A stretch of 64,000 nucleotides of DNA from an uncultured Prevotellaceae bacterium (GTDB lineage Bacteria; Bacteroidota; Bacteroidia; Bacteroidales; Bacteroidaceae): positions 62,001 through 126,000 of the forward strand of contig CADCIB010000005.1 in NCBI GenBank assembly GCA_902801375.1. The letters are read 5' to 3'. The position numbers and the translations under genes are program-made. The notes under the pieces were generated by a model. It saw only the letters and a list, made by a program, of their open reading frames with translations. It was not told the DNA's origin and did no database searches. Shown one piece after another: positions 50,146 to 58,865 of the stretch. The stretch's first letter is position 1. Each line of letters opens with the position of its first letter.

Positions 50146-50224
50146 ATCTTTTTAAAGGTTCCACTGTTAAACTTTCCCGACAAAGGATGGTCAAAAGGGT
50201 GGTATTCAAAAAGACAAAAAAGAC

Positions 50225-51031
50225 ATGAGAAAAAGAATATTTACCATTATCACCATAGCAGCACTGGCGCTCACCACACATGCTCAGTGCACGTTCAAGA
50301 ACACGGCGTTCAACGGCGGCGAGTTCCTGTCATACAACCTCTACTACAACTGGCAGTTCGTTTGGGTGAAGGCCGGTTCGGCATCTATGTCTACCGTCAA
50401 GAGTCGGTACAAAGGGAAAGAGGCCTTCCGCGCAAGCCTCACCACTCGCGGCAACAACAAGGTCGACGAGATGTTCGTCCTGCGCGACACCCTCCTCGCC
50501 TACTGCTCCACCGATATGGCACCTCTCTACTTCCGCAAGGGAGCTCGCGAAGGGAGTCGCTACACCGTCGACGAGGTGTGGTACGACTACAGCGGAGGCA
50601 AGTGCAACCTTACGCAGAAACGCTTACGCAAGGACGGCACCAGCAAGACCATCCACAACACCCGCGAAGAGTGTGTCTACGACATGCTCAACATCTTCCT
50701 GCGCGCCCGCAGCTTCAACCCCGAGGGGTGGAAGAAAGGTAATGTGGTGAACATCCCCATCGCCGATGGCAACGGCATCGACAAGGCTCAGCTCGTCTAC
50801 AACGGCAAATCGACCATCAAGGCTGATAACGGCAAGAAATATCGCTGCCTCGAACTCTCCTACAAAGAGCTCGACGACGGGAAATGGAAAGAAATCGTGC
50901 GCTTCTACGTCACCGACGACCAGAACCACATCCCCGTCCGCCTCGACATGTTCCTGAAGTTCGGCTCCGCCAAGGCCTTCCTCACCAGCATCAAGGGCAA
51001 CCGCAACCCCATCACCGCCGTCGTGAAATAA
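50225..51031 (+). CDS. DUF3108 periplasmic protein
   Basis: 268 residues with signal MRKRIFTIITIAALALTTHA. The DUF3108 pattern includes GEFLSYNLYYNWQFVWVKAG, YTVDEVWYDYSGGKCNLTQK, YDMLNIFLRARSF and the C-terminal beta strands (VRFYVTDDQNHIPVRLDMFL). The lipocalin-like fold in this family is of unknown function, often linked to envelope biogenesis. The promoter is not obvious. Confidence 0.82.
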   Translation: MRKRIFTIITIAALALTTHAQCTFKNTAFNGGEFLSYNLYYNWQFVWVKAGSASMSTVKSRYKGKEAFRASLTTRGNNKVDEMFVLRDTLLAYCSTDMAPLYFRKGAREGSRYTVDEVWYDYSGGKCNLTQKRLRKDGTSKTIHNTREECVYDMLNIFLRARSFNPEGWKKGNVVNIPIADGNGIDKAQLVYNGKSTIKADNGKKYRCLELSYKELDDGKWKEIVRFYVTDDQNHIPVRLDMFLKFGSAKAFLTSIKGNRNPITAVVK

Positions 51032-51049
51032 TCGAAGCATCAATTTGTT

Positions 51050-51952
51050 ATGTTGGAAGATAAGAATGAACTACAGCTACTATGCGAGGCCGTGGAGAGC
51101 AAAGTCGGCAGGAAGATACAAACGCCGAAAGACTTTGAGTTCCTGGCCGAACGCATCTTTGAGCAACTGCATGAAAGAATCAGTGCCTCGACGCTGAAAC
51201 GCATCTGGGGATATGTGCCGCAGACAACAATACCACGTACATCCACCCTCGACTTGCTGTCACAGTTCGTTGGCAACAACGACTGGCAGGATTTCTGTCA
51301 CCAACTCGACCCCCAACCCCCTCTCACTCCCCACCCCTCCGAGGCTACGGATAGCAGTGCCAATAAGGATTCCACCACTCGCCAACCATCACCCCGTTGG
51401 TTGTTTTTCCTGTTGACTGCTCTTATCGTCGCTCTTGCGGCAGTCTTTCTCTTCAAGATGTGTCGCAGTTACGAGCAGCCGTCGTACATCATTCACAAAG
51501 GACAACAATTCGCCTCCATAGAAGAATACCTGCAGCTCTTCGGCATCGAGAAAGCCAAAGACCCTTGGGGCGTTCCCCTCCCTGGACACGAGCTCATCCT
51601 CGTCTGGGGGCCGCAGTACCAGCACCCCAACTGGCACAATACGGGCAACGTCGATAGTCTCATGCCCACCATCACCGAGTGGTGGTCGGCACCCGACTCC
51701 CTTCCTGAGGTGGTGGCCCGCTACAACCGTGACCGCTATGACTTCTTGCGCCGCATGGGCGAGGTGCGCATCACGTTCATGAAGAACCTCGTCGACACCA
51801 ACTATGTCTTTCTAGGTGTCTACCGCATGTCGCATATCCAAAGCGATTCCTCCAAAATCGTCTGGGAGCGTGTCTTCGACCAATGCGACCTCACCCGTAT
51901 CGCTGATATCGAAACACTCCGCAACCCCAGCACCCTGTTCACAGGCCGCTGA
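51050..51952 (+). CDS. Single-pass membrane protein with N-terminal DNA-binding-like domain, unknown function
   Basis: 300 residues. The first ~85 residues (LCEAVESKVGRKIQTPKDFE; SASTLKRIWGYVPQTTIPRT; LLSQFVGNNDWQDFCHQL) form a helical domain seen at the start of many Bacteroidales regulators and membrane proteins. A Pro/Ser/Thr linker derived partly from repeat DNA (51308-51345) follows. Next comes one membrane helix (WLFFLLTALIVALAAVFLF) and a C-terminal domain with no recognised motif. A membrane-bound sensor is possible. It starts 18 bp after the DUF3108 gene. Confidence 0.75.
   Translation: MLEDKNELQLLCEAVESKVGRKIQTPKDFEFLAERIFEQLHERISASTLKRIWGYVPQTTIPRTSTLDLLSQFVGNNDWQDFCHQLDPQPPLTPHPSEATDSSANKDSTTRQPSPRWLFFLLTALIVALAAVFLFKMCRSYEQPSYIIHKGQQFASIEEYLQLFGIEKAKDPWGVPLPGHELILVWGPQYQHPNWHNTGNVDSLMPTITEWWSAPDSLPEVVARYNRDRYDFLRRMGEVRITFMKNLVDTNYVFLGVYRMSHIQSDSSKIVWERVFDQCDLTRIADIETLRNPSTLFTGR
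51308..51345 (+). repeat. In-frame pyrimidine-rich mini-repeat
   Basis: CCCCAACCCCCTCTCACTCC-type DNA encodes the proline-rich linker PQPPLTPHPSE of the membrane protein, the same repeat style as in other genes here. Confidence 0.5.
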
Positions 51953-52313
51953 CGCTGGCGCAGCGTAACAACATGGTCTTTGTCGTTTCATTATCACCAC
52001 AGGTTTCACGGATTTAACAGATTGGCTGCGCATGGTGATGCTATTTCACTGACCTTGATGATGTTGTGCAGACAGAACAGATTGATGAATTATTTGTTCA
52101 TCAAGAAAGACAAAATCGGTGCTTAAGACACCTTATGAGTGTTAAATGTTCAGTATGCAGAACAAATAATCCACAAAAATGTTTTGCATACTGAACACTT
52201 TTGATTATGTTTGTAGCAAACTTTTCAAAAATGAAAGCAAAGCCCCGTGGTCGTTTCCATTTGTGCGAAAGATGGGGTTGTGACAATTCGTGGTCAAAAT
52301 CCCGATATCAGTG
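51953..52313. other. Gap of about 360 bp with remnants of dispersed repeats
   Basis: No convincing gene. It holds a stretch similar to the common Bacteroidales CACGGATTTAACAGATT repeat (about 52009-52023). A 29-bp block at 52055-52083 is nearly identical to 60301-60329 (two mismatches). A 12-bp inverted repeat, GTTCAGTATGCA at 52148-52159 with its complement at 52185-52196, may be a structured 3' end or operator. Confidence 0.6.
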
Positions 52314-52664
52314 TTAGAACACCGCAGCTATTCTTGGTATTTCTTTTAGTCGCTCCAGGAACGATGTGTCACGTTTGACCGACAGCAAGTTGTACTTCAT
52401 CTGCAGCGTCAGCAATGGAGCCGCGTCTAAGCCTAATGCTTTTTCAATAAGTAGTGCCATCTCAGTGCTCAGAGGGCGTTTGGCGTTCAAAACCTCATTC
52501 AGCTGATTGGCGGGCACGCCAATCTCCGTAGCCAAGCGTCGCTGGCTGATGCCACGAAACTCCAGCTCGTCCTTAATGACCTCGCCTGGATGGGTAAGGA
52601 AGTGCGGTTCCAAGTTGTTCGCAATCATTCTGTCATCTTTTCCCTCTATGTGTACCATACTCAT
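52314..52664 (-). CDS. higA: HigA-family antitoxin
   Basis: 116 residues. A helix-turn-helix XRE domain (HPGEVIKDELEFRGISQRRL; ATEIGVPANQLNEVLNAKRP; MALLIEKALGL) of the HigA/VapI addiction-module type, with a C-terminal extension that would bind the toxin. It should bind HigB and repress its own promoter. Its start overlaps the toxin stop by 4 bp (ATGA), the usual toxin-first HigBA order. Confidence 0.9.
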   Translation of the reverse strand: MSMVHIEGKDDRMIANNLEPHFLTHPGEVIKDELEFRGISQRRLATEIGVPANQLNEVLNAKRPLSTEMALLIEKALGLDAAPLLTLQMKYNLLSVKRDTSFLERLKEIPRIAAVF

Positions 52665-52984
52665 GTGTTTTTATAATGGTTTGACAATTCCGTTAAACTA
52701 ACCATCTCTGCAATGGTCTTATCGCCTTCAAGAATCTCGCGAAACTCTATGCGATACTGATCGTTAACCTTGACCGACGAGAGTCCCTCTTTGTCTCCGT
52801 GCAGATGTTCGTAGTGCAGACCGCCATGTTTTGTTAGTCCCATCACGTTTGTCTCGGCCATCATCAAGTCCACCACGCGAGTGAACTTTTTGATGATTTG
52901 AGGCTGAAAGCGATGTTTCTTGTCGCTGGCCTGCCCATCTTCATAGAGTTCTCTGAGATATGTTTCTTCGAAAGTGACAATCAT
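52661..52984 (-). CDS. higB: HigB-family toxin (RelE superfamily mRNA interferase)
   Basis: 107 residues, RelE/ParE fold. IVTFEETYLRELYEDGQASD, IIKKFTRVVDLMMAE, LHYEHLHGDKEGLSSVKVND and QYRIEFREILEGD match the plasmid-maintenance killer type, with basic and His residues that would act on ribosome-bound mRNA. It is the first gene of the module; promoter and candidate operator lie at 53007-53045. Confidence 0.88.
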   Translation of the reverse strand: MIVTFEETYLRELYEDGQASDKKHRFQPQIIKKFTRVVDLMMAETNVMGLTKHGGLHYEHLHGDKEGLSSVKVNDQYRIEFREILEGDKTIAEMVSLTELSNHYKNT

Positions 52985-53006
52985 TCTTCATTCTCTATTT
53001 TGGGTG

Positions 53007-53045
53007 CAAAGATAAGTATTTTGTTTGATATTCACAAATTTGTGA
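53007..53045 (-). promoter_or_regulatory. higBA promoter with palindromic operator candidate
   Basis: On the minus strand TTTG (53035-53038) and TATCTTTG (53007-53014) are 20 bp apart. The perfect 14-bp palindrome TCACAAATTTGTGA (53032-53045) overlaps the -33 element, exactly where a HigA repressor would block RNA polymerase. Confidence 0.7.
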
Positions 53046-53438
53046 TAGCATTTTCTGTTTTAAATTTTCAAGTTAAGCATTTCACTTGCAGGAGTAAAGG
53101 AATAGAGGGGCACCTGATATTTGCGTCATCGGCTTCATTTCCAAAGAAGTGTAGAAAGAGTCGTTCGATGCAGGGGGTGGAGTAAGTAATCTGCGGTTCT
53201 TCTTCATATCTGATTAATCCGCGTTTTTGTGTTCATTCCGCCATGATTCGTGTTCCGTAATTCGTTTGAACCAATTTGAATCAGCATTTGAACCAATTTG
53301 AACCAACTCTAAACACCGCCATTCGCACACTTTTTCGTATCTTCGCAATCGCAATCCAGACGCGCGGTGGTGCGCCCGTTCCAAAAAATATTGAAAAAAA
53401 ATCAGCTCACAAAGGAACGTGTTTCAAAAAAAAATGCT
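53046..53438. other. Gap without a convincing gene; short direct repeats
   Basis: Short open frames here have no family resemblance. TTTGAACCAATTTGAA occurs twice (53265-53280 and 53287-53302, period 22). The rest is AT-rich with a GC-rich patch near 53360. Nothing else was recognised. Confidence 0.55.
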
Positions 53439-53752
53439 TATCTTTGCAGGCGCATGCTGATCAAGTATGCACGCAAGTGGAAGCTTACATGCCACGCATT
53501 GCCCAGTAAATCTGCAAAATTCACTGTTACAAGATGCGAGAGCCGGAAGCTGTTCCACCTGTTGAGCATATCATATCCCGTCTGATCAAGCCCCCATTGG
53601 GCTGCCGTCATTCGGCCTATATCTCTTCTACAGGTGTGAGCTGATTTTCATTCTTTTTGTAACGGGTATTGCAGAACCTACTGGCAAGGAATGTCAAGGA
53701 GGCTCACACTGCTGTGTACAAAGAAGAATGATTCACTAATATAATTACAGTT
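53439..53752 (+). promoter_or_regulatory. Promoter plus ~300-nt structured leader upstream of the UDG-like gene
   Basis: TATCTTTG at 53439-53446 is a good -7 box. Downstream there are several hairpins: GTGG/CCAC (near 53477-53495), GGAA/TTCC (near 53555), AGCCC/GGGCT (near 53589-53603), GCCG/CGGC (near 53604-53616), and a longer-range pair GTGTGAGC (53634-53641) with GCTCACAC (53702-53709). A 43-codon frame (ATG 53454 to stop 53583-53585) is present, but its product (MLIKYARKWKLTCHALPSKS...) resembles nothing known. A structured RNA is the simpler reading. Confidence 0.45.
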
Positions 53753-54583
53753 ATGGCTAAAAAATTTACTACTTACCCTTCTTCCATTCATGGTTTTATG
53801 GAGTATTGGGACGATTTGATTGCACAATGGCTGCTAAAAAGCTATGGTAGTTATCCATTATCTGAACAAGCCTCGTTTGCAGGGGATTTGAAAATTCCGA
53901 ATGATTCCATTGACAATCGGATGCCTGAACCTTACTGGGGTGATCCGGAAAACTGTTCAGTTGTCATCATGAACTACAATTCAGGCCCCTGTCTGGACAG
54001 CAGACATACTTACCGCACCTGTGCTAACACTCCTGAATGTATGATTCACGAAGTCAATAAGCACAAGTACAGCGGTTTTGCCAAATCGTTCCCGTTGTAT
54101 CGTCCGCTTTCTCCAACAGAATTGTGGTTTGAGGATTCTATTGGCAGGGGCTGGTGGCAGAACCAGAAAACCAAGTGGATAGCAGATCTGATAAAAGGAA
54201 TTGAATCAGACAAGTTGCCGTTTGCTATGGAGATATGCGCTTGGCACTCCGACAATTGGCCTGGCATCAACAAAACCAATCTCAAAAAACACAAAGCACT
54301 GATTGAAGATAGAGTGCTAAATGTGTTGTTAGAAGCTGTCAAGAACAGCGATTTTAAAGTTGGATTGTGCTTCGGAAAACGAATAGGGACACAACTTTTA
54401 GACCAGTATGTCCCCACACGGTTTAGCGTTATAAAGTCTGGCATCAATTATAAAGTCTATTGCTTCGACGAAGATTATTTTATCGTTAATTATTGGGATG
54501 ACAAGAATTCAAGGAACAGGTATCCCAAGAGTGCAACGGACATTTTAAAAAGCACAAAACCAAGTCCAATTTCTAAACCATAA
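53753..54583 (+). CDS. Protein possibly of the uracil-DNA-glycosylase fold, function unknown
   Basis: 276 residues, no signal peptide. MPEPYWGDPENCSVVIMNYN then SGP recalls the PEPFxGDP...VVLLNLNPG motif of UDG-superfamily proteins, and FAMEICAWHSDNWPG resembles their xPYHS motif. The catalytic details are not conserved enough for a call. The gene is visibly AT-richer than its housekeeping neighbours and sits between a toxin-antitoxin module and repeat-rich surface genes, consistent with acquired DNA. It is preceded by a long structured leader and followed after 11 bp by the BspA-like gene. Low certainty on fold. Confidence 0.55.
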   Translation: MAKKFTTYPSSIHGFMEYWDDLIAQWLLKSYGSYPLSEQASFAGDLKIPNDSIDNRMPEPYWGDPENCSVVIMNYNSGPCLDSRHTYRTCANTPECMIHEVNKHKYSGFAKSFPLYRPLSPTELWFEDSIGRGWWQNQKTKWIADLIKGIESDKLPFAMEICAWHSDNWPGINKTNLKKHKALIEDRVLNVLLEAVKNSDFKVGLCFGKRIGTQLLDQYVPTRFSVIKSGINYKVYCFDEDYFIVNYWDDKNSRNRYPKSATDILKSTKPSPISKP

Positions 54584-54594
54584 CAATAATTCGT

Positions 54595-57500
54595 ATGAAA
54601 AAGTTAGTGACATTATTCGTGCTGCTGCTCAGTAGCATCGGCATGAGCGCCCAAAACTTTGAGGTGGAGGGTATTAAATACTCCGTGGTATCGGCGGAGG
54701 ATTTGACCGTTCAGGTGACTGGATATAATTCCAGTTACGAGGGTGATATTATTCTTAATGGAATGGTGGAGTACGAAGGACAAAATTATGAGGTTTTAAG
54801 TATTAAGAATTTTGCTATTTATTCATGCAAAAAACTGATTAGCATCGGCGACCTGAGTGCCTGCACATCCATCGGAAACAATGCTTTTTATCAATGTGGC
54901 AACCTGACGAGCATCGGCGACCTGAGTGCCTGCACATCCATCGGAAACGATGCTTTTTATCAATGTGGCAGCCTGACGAGCATCGGCGACCTGAGTGCCT
55001 GCACATCCATCGGAGGCTCCGCTTTTCAGTATTGCAGTAGCCTGACGAGCATCGGCGACCTGAGTGCCTGCACATCCATCGGAGGCTCCGCTTTTTATCA
55101 ATGCGGCAGCCTGACGAGCATCGGCGACCTGAGTGACTGCACAACCATTGGACAATACGCTTTTAATAATTGTGGCAGCCTGACGAGCGTCGGCGACCTG
55201 AGTGACTGCACAACCATTGGACAATACGCTTTTTCTGGATGTGGCAGCCTAACGAGTATCGGCGACCTGAGTGCCTGCACATCCATCGGAGACCAGGCTT
55301 TTAGAGAATGCGGCAGCCTGACGAGCATCGGTGACCTGAGTGCCTGCACATCCATCGGAGGCTACGCTTTTTATCAATGCGGCAGCCTGACGAGCATCGG
55401 CGACCTGAGTGCTTGCACATCCATCGGAGGTTTTGCTTTTTCTGGTTGTGGAGTTGAGTGCGTTACTCTCCCCGCCACGCCACCGACTCTAACAGAAACT
55501 TTCTGCGACAACGGTACTACATTCCTCGTGCCAGATGATGCTTTGGAAATCTATAGGTCTGCTGATTACTGGAAAGACATCCGTATGCAAATTATTGGTC
55601 AGAATGCCCAGCATGTGTGGGATGTGCAAGCTCCTGTTCTTGATGGCATCGGCCAAAATAACTTAGTGAATGTGATGACGCTGAAAGTGAGTGGTAACAT
55701 CGATAGCGAAGACATCATGTTTATGCGCAACAACATGTACAACCTCCACCATCTTGACCTGACCGATGCCACCATCATGGCCAGTGACAGGGAATATGCA
55801 TCGGGGAGAAAGACCCAGGCCAATAGCGTTGGAGGATTGTATGAGTTACTGCGTCTGCGTTCCGTCAGTCTTCCCACCAGTGCGAAAAGCATTGAGGGGG
55901 ATGCTTTTCACGGATGTAGATATCTGAGCGATGTAACCATTCCCGAGGGCATTGAAAGGATTGATAATGGTTCGGGGTCTTCTGGTAATCCCAGAGGTGC
56001 ATTTACGGCATGCGGTATCAAAACCATCACCCTTCCTTCAAGTCTTTCATATATAGGTAGGTTTGCTTTTGCTACAGGTGATAATTCTAATGCTCCAAAA
56101 TTACCACTCCAATCAATTGTATTTAATGATGGGCTGGAAACAATAGGAGAATATGCTTTTCGTAATTGTCAGAACTTAACTTCGGTTGCGCTACCAATCG
56201 GTTTGACTACGATAGAGGGCAGTGCGTTCGATATTTGCTCAACCTTGGCTTCGGTTATATTTCCTTCTACGCTTCAAACCATTGGCAATAAGGCTTTTTC
56301 TGGCTGTCCAATTTCCTCGGTCAGTCTTCCTACCGGCTTGGTTTCCATCGCATACCAAGCCTTCAAAGGTAATAACGCTCTGACAGAACTTCATATCCCT
56401 GCTTCTGTGGAATCGATAGGAGAGAACGTTTTCAATGGCTGTTCTAACCTGAAGGATGTCTATGTCTATGTGGTGGATCCTATCAACATGAACACCAACA
56501 CCTTCAGCAGTTACGCCTCTGCCACCCTCCATGTTCCTGAACAGAGCGAGAGTACCTATTTCCGTAATGCGCAGTGGGGCCAGTTTGCAGACATTGTGAC
56601 GTTCAACGAGCCCTACTCCTATTTCTATATCAGCAACGACTACACGCTGCCTGAAGGTAAGCGCTTTACCGCTGAGACACAGTCAGGCGCCAAATATTTC
56701 AACACTGGCTACACGCAACCTTTGGGCCAGCCCAATAGAGCCCAGACGCAGTCGGGCATCACGTTCAAGGGCAATGCCGGTTCGAGTTTCACCATTGAGG
56801 GCAGCGGCGACCAGGAGTTAGGCGAGATGAACCTCTACAACGACGGTACAAAGACCGCCGCCGTGATAGCCGACGAGAACCTGACGGCCACCGGTGTGAA
56901 CTTCTACATTCCCGTGACGGGCAACAAGTGGCGCTTCTTCGCCTTCCCCTTCCGAGTGCAGCTGCAGAACGTGACGGCTCCTGGTGAGTATGTGTTCCGC
57001 CGCTACGACGGTGCGCAACGCGCTCAGCAGGGCACAACGGGCTGGGCCGAGCTGGAGGCCGGCACCGAGTGGCTGGAGCCTGGCGTGGGCTATATCTTCC
57101 AGTCGAGCCAGAGCGGCACACTCGAGATACATGTTGATAACCCCGACTTCTACTGGCATGGAGAGAACAAGCACAACGAGTTGCAGGCCTACGTGGCCGA
57201 TAACATCCAGCATGCCAGCTGGAACTTCATCGGCAACCCGCTGACCAGCTACTACGACATCAACGACCTGAGCTACACGGCACCGCTCACTATCTGGAAC
57301 GGCTCGAGCTACGTGGCCTACCGCCCCGGCGACGACAACTACCAGCTGAGTCCCTTCGAGGCCTTCTTCGTGCAGAAGCCCGAGGGCAGCGAGCAGCCAA
57401 CCTACGAGAAAGACTATCGCATGGGCTACAATGGTGCACAACAAGCTCACTCTAACAAGGTGCGCCGCCACGATGTGGAGCCGAATGACCGCTTGTTGGT

Positions 57501-58020
57501 GAATCTCATACTGAGCGACGGCATTAACGCAGACCAGACACGCGTGGTGTTCAATGCGAAGCAGTCGGCCGACTATGATTTGGGTTGCGATGCCGCCAAG
57601 TTTATGAGTACCGACGTACCGCAGCTTTACTCTTTAGGGCAGGATGTGCGCTACGCCATCAACGAGCGTCCGCAGGGCAGCGTGAACTTGGGCTTCATCG
57701 CCCCGCAGGCAGGCACCTACACTATCGCCACCACCCGCATGGATGAGCATGTAGCCCTGAAAGACCTGCTGATGGGCACCACCCACGACTTGCAGAACGG
57801 CGAATATACTTTCGACACGGAAGCCGGAGCCTGGGAGAACCGCTTCGTGCTGATACCTGCCAACAGCGTGGCTACGGCCATCACCGAGGCTGAAATCGAC
57901 CAGCAGGGAACAAATACTGTCTATAGCCTGGACGGCAAGCTGCTGCCGCAGAGCGACCTGCCGCAGGGCATTGTGGTGGTGAAGCAGAACAGCCAGACCA
58001 AGAAGGTGGTGAATTATTAA
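54595..58020 (+). CDS. BspA-like leucine-rich-repeat surface protein
   Basis: 1141 residues with signal MKKLVTLFVLLLSSIGMSA. Residues ~80-287 are nine almost identical 23-residue repeats of the type LTSIGDLSACTSIGGSAFYQ plus CGS (LRR_5/BspA class). These are followed by several more divergent LRR_5 units (FNDGLETIGEYAFRNCQNLT; LHIPASVESIGENVFNGCSN). Residues ~700-1100 are beta-rich, and the end (VYSLDGKLLPQSDLPQGIVV) is a sorting-like tail. BspA proteins of oral and gut Bacteroidetes bind fibronectin, fibrinogen or partner bacteria. The repeats are tandem at DNA level, so their number may change by slippage or recombination. Confidence 0.88.
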   Translation: MKKLVTLFVLLLSSIGMSAQNFEVEGIKYSVVSAEDLTVQVTGYNSSYEGDIILNGMVEYEGQNYEVLSIKNFAIYSCKKLISIGDLSACTSIGNNAFYQCGNLTSIGDLSACTSIGNDAFYQCGSLTSIGDLSACTSIGGSAFQYCSSLTSIGDLSACTSIGGSAFYQCGSLTSIGDLSDCTTIGQYAFNNCGSLTSVGDLSDCTTIGQYAFSGCGSLTSIGDLSACTSIGDQAFRECGSLTSIGDLSACTSIGGYAFYQCGSLTSIGDLSACTSIGGFAFSGCGVECVTLPATPPTLTETFCDNGTTFLVPDDALEIYRSADYWKDIRMQIIGQNAQHVWDVQAPVLDGIGQNNLVNVMTLKVSGNIDSEDIMFMRNNMYNLHHLDLTDATIMASDREYASGRKTQANSVGGLYELLRLRSVSLPTSAKSIEGDAFHGCRYLSDVTIPEGIERIDNGSGSSGNPRGAFTACGIKTITLPSSLSYIGRFAFATGDNSNAPKLPLQSIVFNDGLETIGEYAFRNCQNLTSVALPIGLTTIEGSAFDICSTLASVIFPSTLQTIGNKAFSGCPISSVSLPTGLVSIAYQAFKGNNALTELHIPASVESIGENVFNGCSNLKDVYVYVVDPINMNTNTFSSYASATLHVPEQSESTYFRNAQWGQFADIVTFNEPYSYFYISNDYTLPEGKRFTAETQSGAKYFNTGYTQPLGQPNRAQTQSGITFKGNAGSSFTIEGSGDQELGEMNLYNDGTKTAAVIADENLTATGVNFYIPVTGNKWRFFAFPFRVQLQNVTAPGEYVFRRYDGAQRAQQGTTGWAELEAGTEWLEPGVGYIFQSSQSGTLEIHVDNPDFYWHGENKHNELQAYVADNIQHASWNFIGNPLTSYYDINDLSYTAPLTIWNGSSYVAYRPGDDNYQLSPFEAFFVQKPEGSEQPTYEKDYRMGYNGAQQAHSNKVRRHDVEPNDRLLVNLILSDGINADQTRVVFNAKQSADYDLGCDAAKFMSTDVPQLYSLGQDVRYAINERPQGSVNLGFIAPQAGTYTIATTRMDEHVALKDLLMGTTHDLQNGEYTFDTEAGAWENRFVLIPANSVATAITEAEIDQQGTNTVYSLDGKLLPQSDLPQGIVVVKQNSQTKKVVNY
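54835..55455 (+). repeat. Nine tandem 69-bp units in the BspA-like gene
   Basis: Each unit encodes 23 residues and starts CTGACGAGCATCGGCGACCT. Several neighbours differ at only a few bases, with variation concentrated in the codons before AF (NN, ND, GS, QY, DQ, GY, GF). The similarity at silent positions points to recent amplification or gene conversion. Confidence 0.92.
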
Positions 58021-58027
58021 GCATTGG

Positions 58028-58849
58028 ATGAATATGAAAGATACAAGAAGAATGCTGTGGACCTTGCTGCTGCTCCTCTGCGGAGGGGCGGCGGCATGGG
58101 CGCAGTTCAATCCATCAAACCCGCCCGACCCCTATATGCTCTATAAGGTGGTTGCCAAGGCTACGGGAGGAAACTACACCAGCGGCTCTGGATCGTACAC
58201 CATGGGTACGCAGGTGCGTCTGAACACCAGCGCCGCCAGTTCGAACTACGAGTTCCTGCATTGGACGAAGAACGGCGTGGTCTATACCACCGACCGCCAG
58301 TTCACCTACACGGTGGAGGCCGAGAACGTGGAGTTCGTGGCTGTCTATAAGTTCAATCCCGACAACCCCAGCGATCCGCAGACCATCAATCAATTCCGCC
58401 TCTACTTGACACCGCAGCCCGAAGGCTCCTGCTCGTTTAACCGCACCAGTGGCGCGAAAGCAGAGGCTGGCACACAGGTGTGGCTCAACCCGTCGGCCAG
58501 CCAAGGTTTTGTGTTCGAAGGCTGGTATCTGGGCGAAGAGTTGGTTTCTTCAACAGCCGGATTCTACTACACCATGCCTATGGGTAACACCACCCTCACC
58601 GCCCGCTTCAGGTTCGTGCCCTCCAACCCCGGCGACCCGGAAGGTAATCAGGAGAATGTAGACATGGGAGGACTGAAGGGTGACATCGATGGCGACGGGG
58701 AACTGAGCGTGACCGACGTAGTCATGATGGTGAGTGCCGTAATGGATTCAACGGTTATCGACTACCTGCCGAAATATGACATGGACGATGACGGAGAAGT
58801 CAGCGTTACAGATGTCGTCATGCTGGTGAGCCTAGTCATGAATAATTAA
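58028..58849 (+). CDS. Secreted protein with InlB-like repeats and C-terminal dockerin-like domain
   Basis: 273 residues (ATG 58028 or 58034), signal MLWTLLLLLCGGAAAWA. Two InlB_B-type beta repeats (ATGGNYTSGSGSYTMGTQVR ... FLHWTKNGVVYTTDRQFTYT; YLTPQPEGSCSFNRTSGAKA ... FEGWYLGEELVSSTAGFYYT) are joined by Asn/Pro linkers (FNPDNPSDPQT). The C-terminus has two calcium-loop motifs, GDIDGDGELSVTDVVMMV and YDMDDDGEVSVTDVVMLV, the paired F-hand pattern of type I dockerins. It is followed 16 bp later by a cohesin-like protein gene. Confidence 0.82.
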   Translation: MNMKDTRRMLWTLLLLLCGGAAAWAQFNPSNPPDPYMLYKVVAKATGGNYTSGSGSYTMGTQVRLNTSAASSNYEFLHWTKNGVVYTTDRQFTYTVEAENVEFVAVYKFNPDNPSDPQTINQFRLYLTPQPEGSCSFNRTSGAKAEAGTQVWLNPSASQGFVFEGWYLGEELVSSTAGFYYTMPMGNTTLTARFRFVPSNPGDPEGNQENVDMGGLKGDIDGDGELSVTDVVMMVSAVMDSTVIDYLPKYDMDDDGEVSVTDVVMLVSLVMNN

Positions 58850-58865
58850 ATTCTATAACAACAAA

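Noticed and set aside
53276..53509. 77-codon open frame on the plus strand
   Set aside because: It is built partly from the repeated TTTGAACCAA motif, has no ribosome site or family resemblance, and overlaps a promoter in another frame.
53439..53752. Retron or DGR-like noncoding region
   Set aside because: There is no reverse transcriptase gene anywhere in the window and no template/variable repeat pair, so only a structured leader is claimed.
54835..55455. Regular repeats that might be a CRISPR array
   Set aside because: The units are contiguous 69-bp coding repeats in one open frame with no spacers of unrelated sequence, and no cas genes are nearby; they encode BspA-type LRRs.
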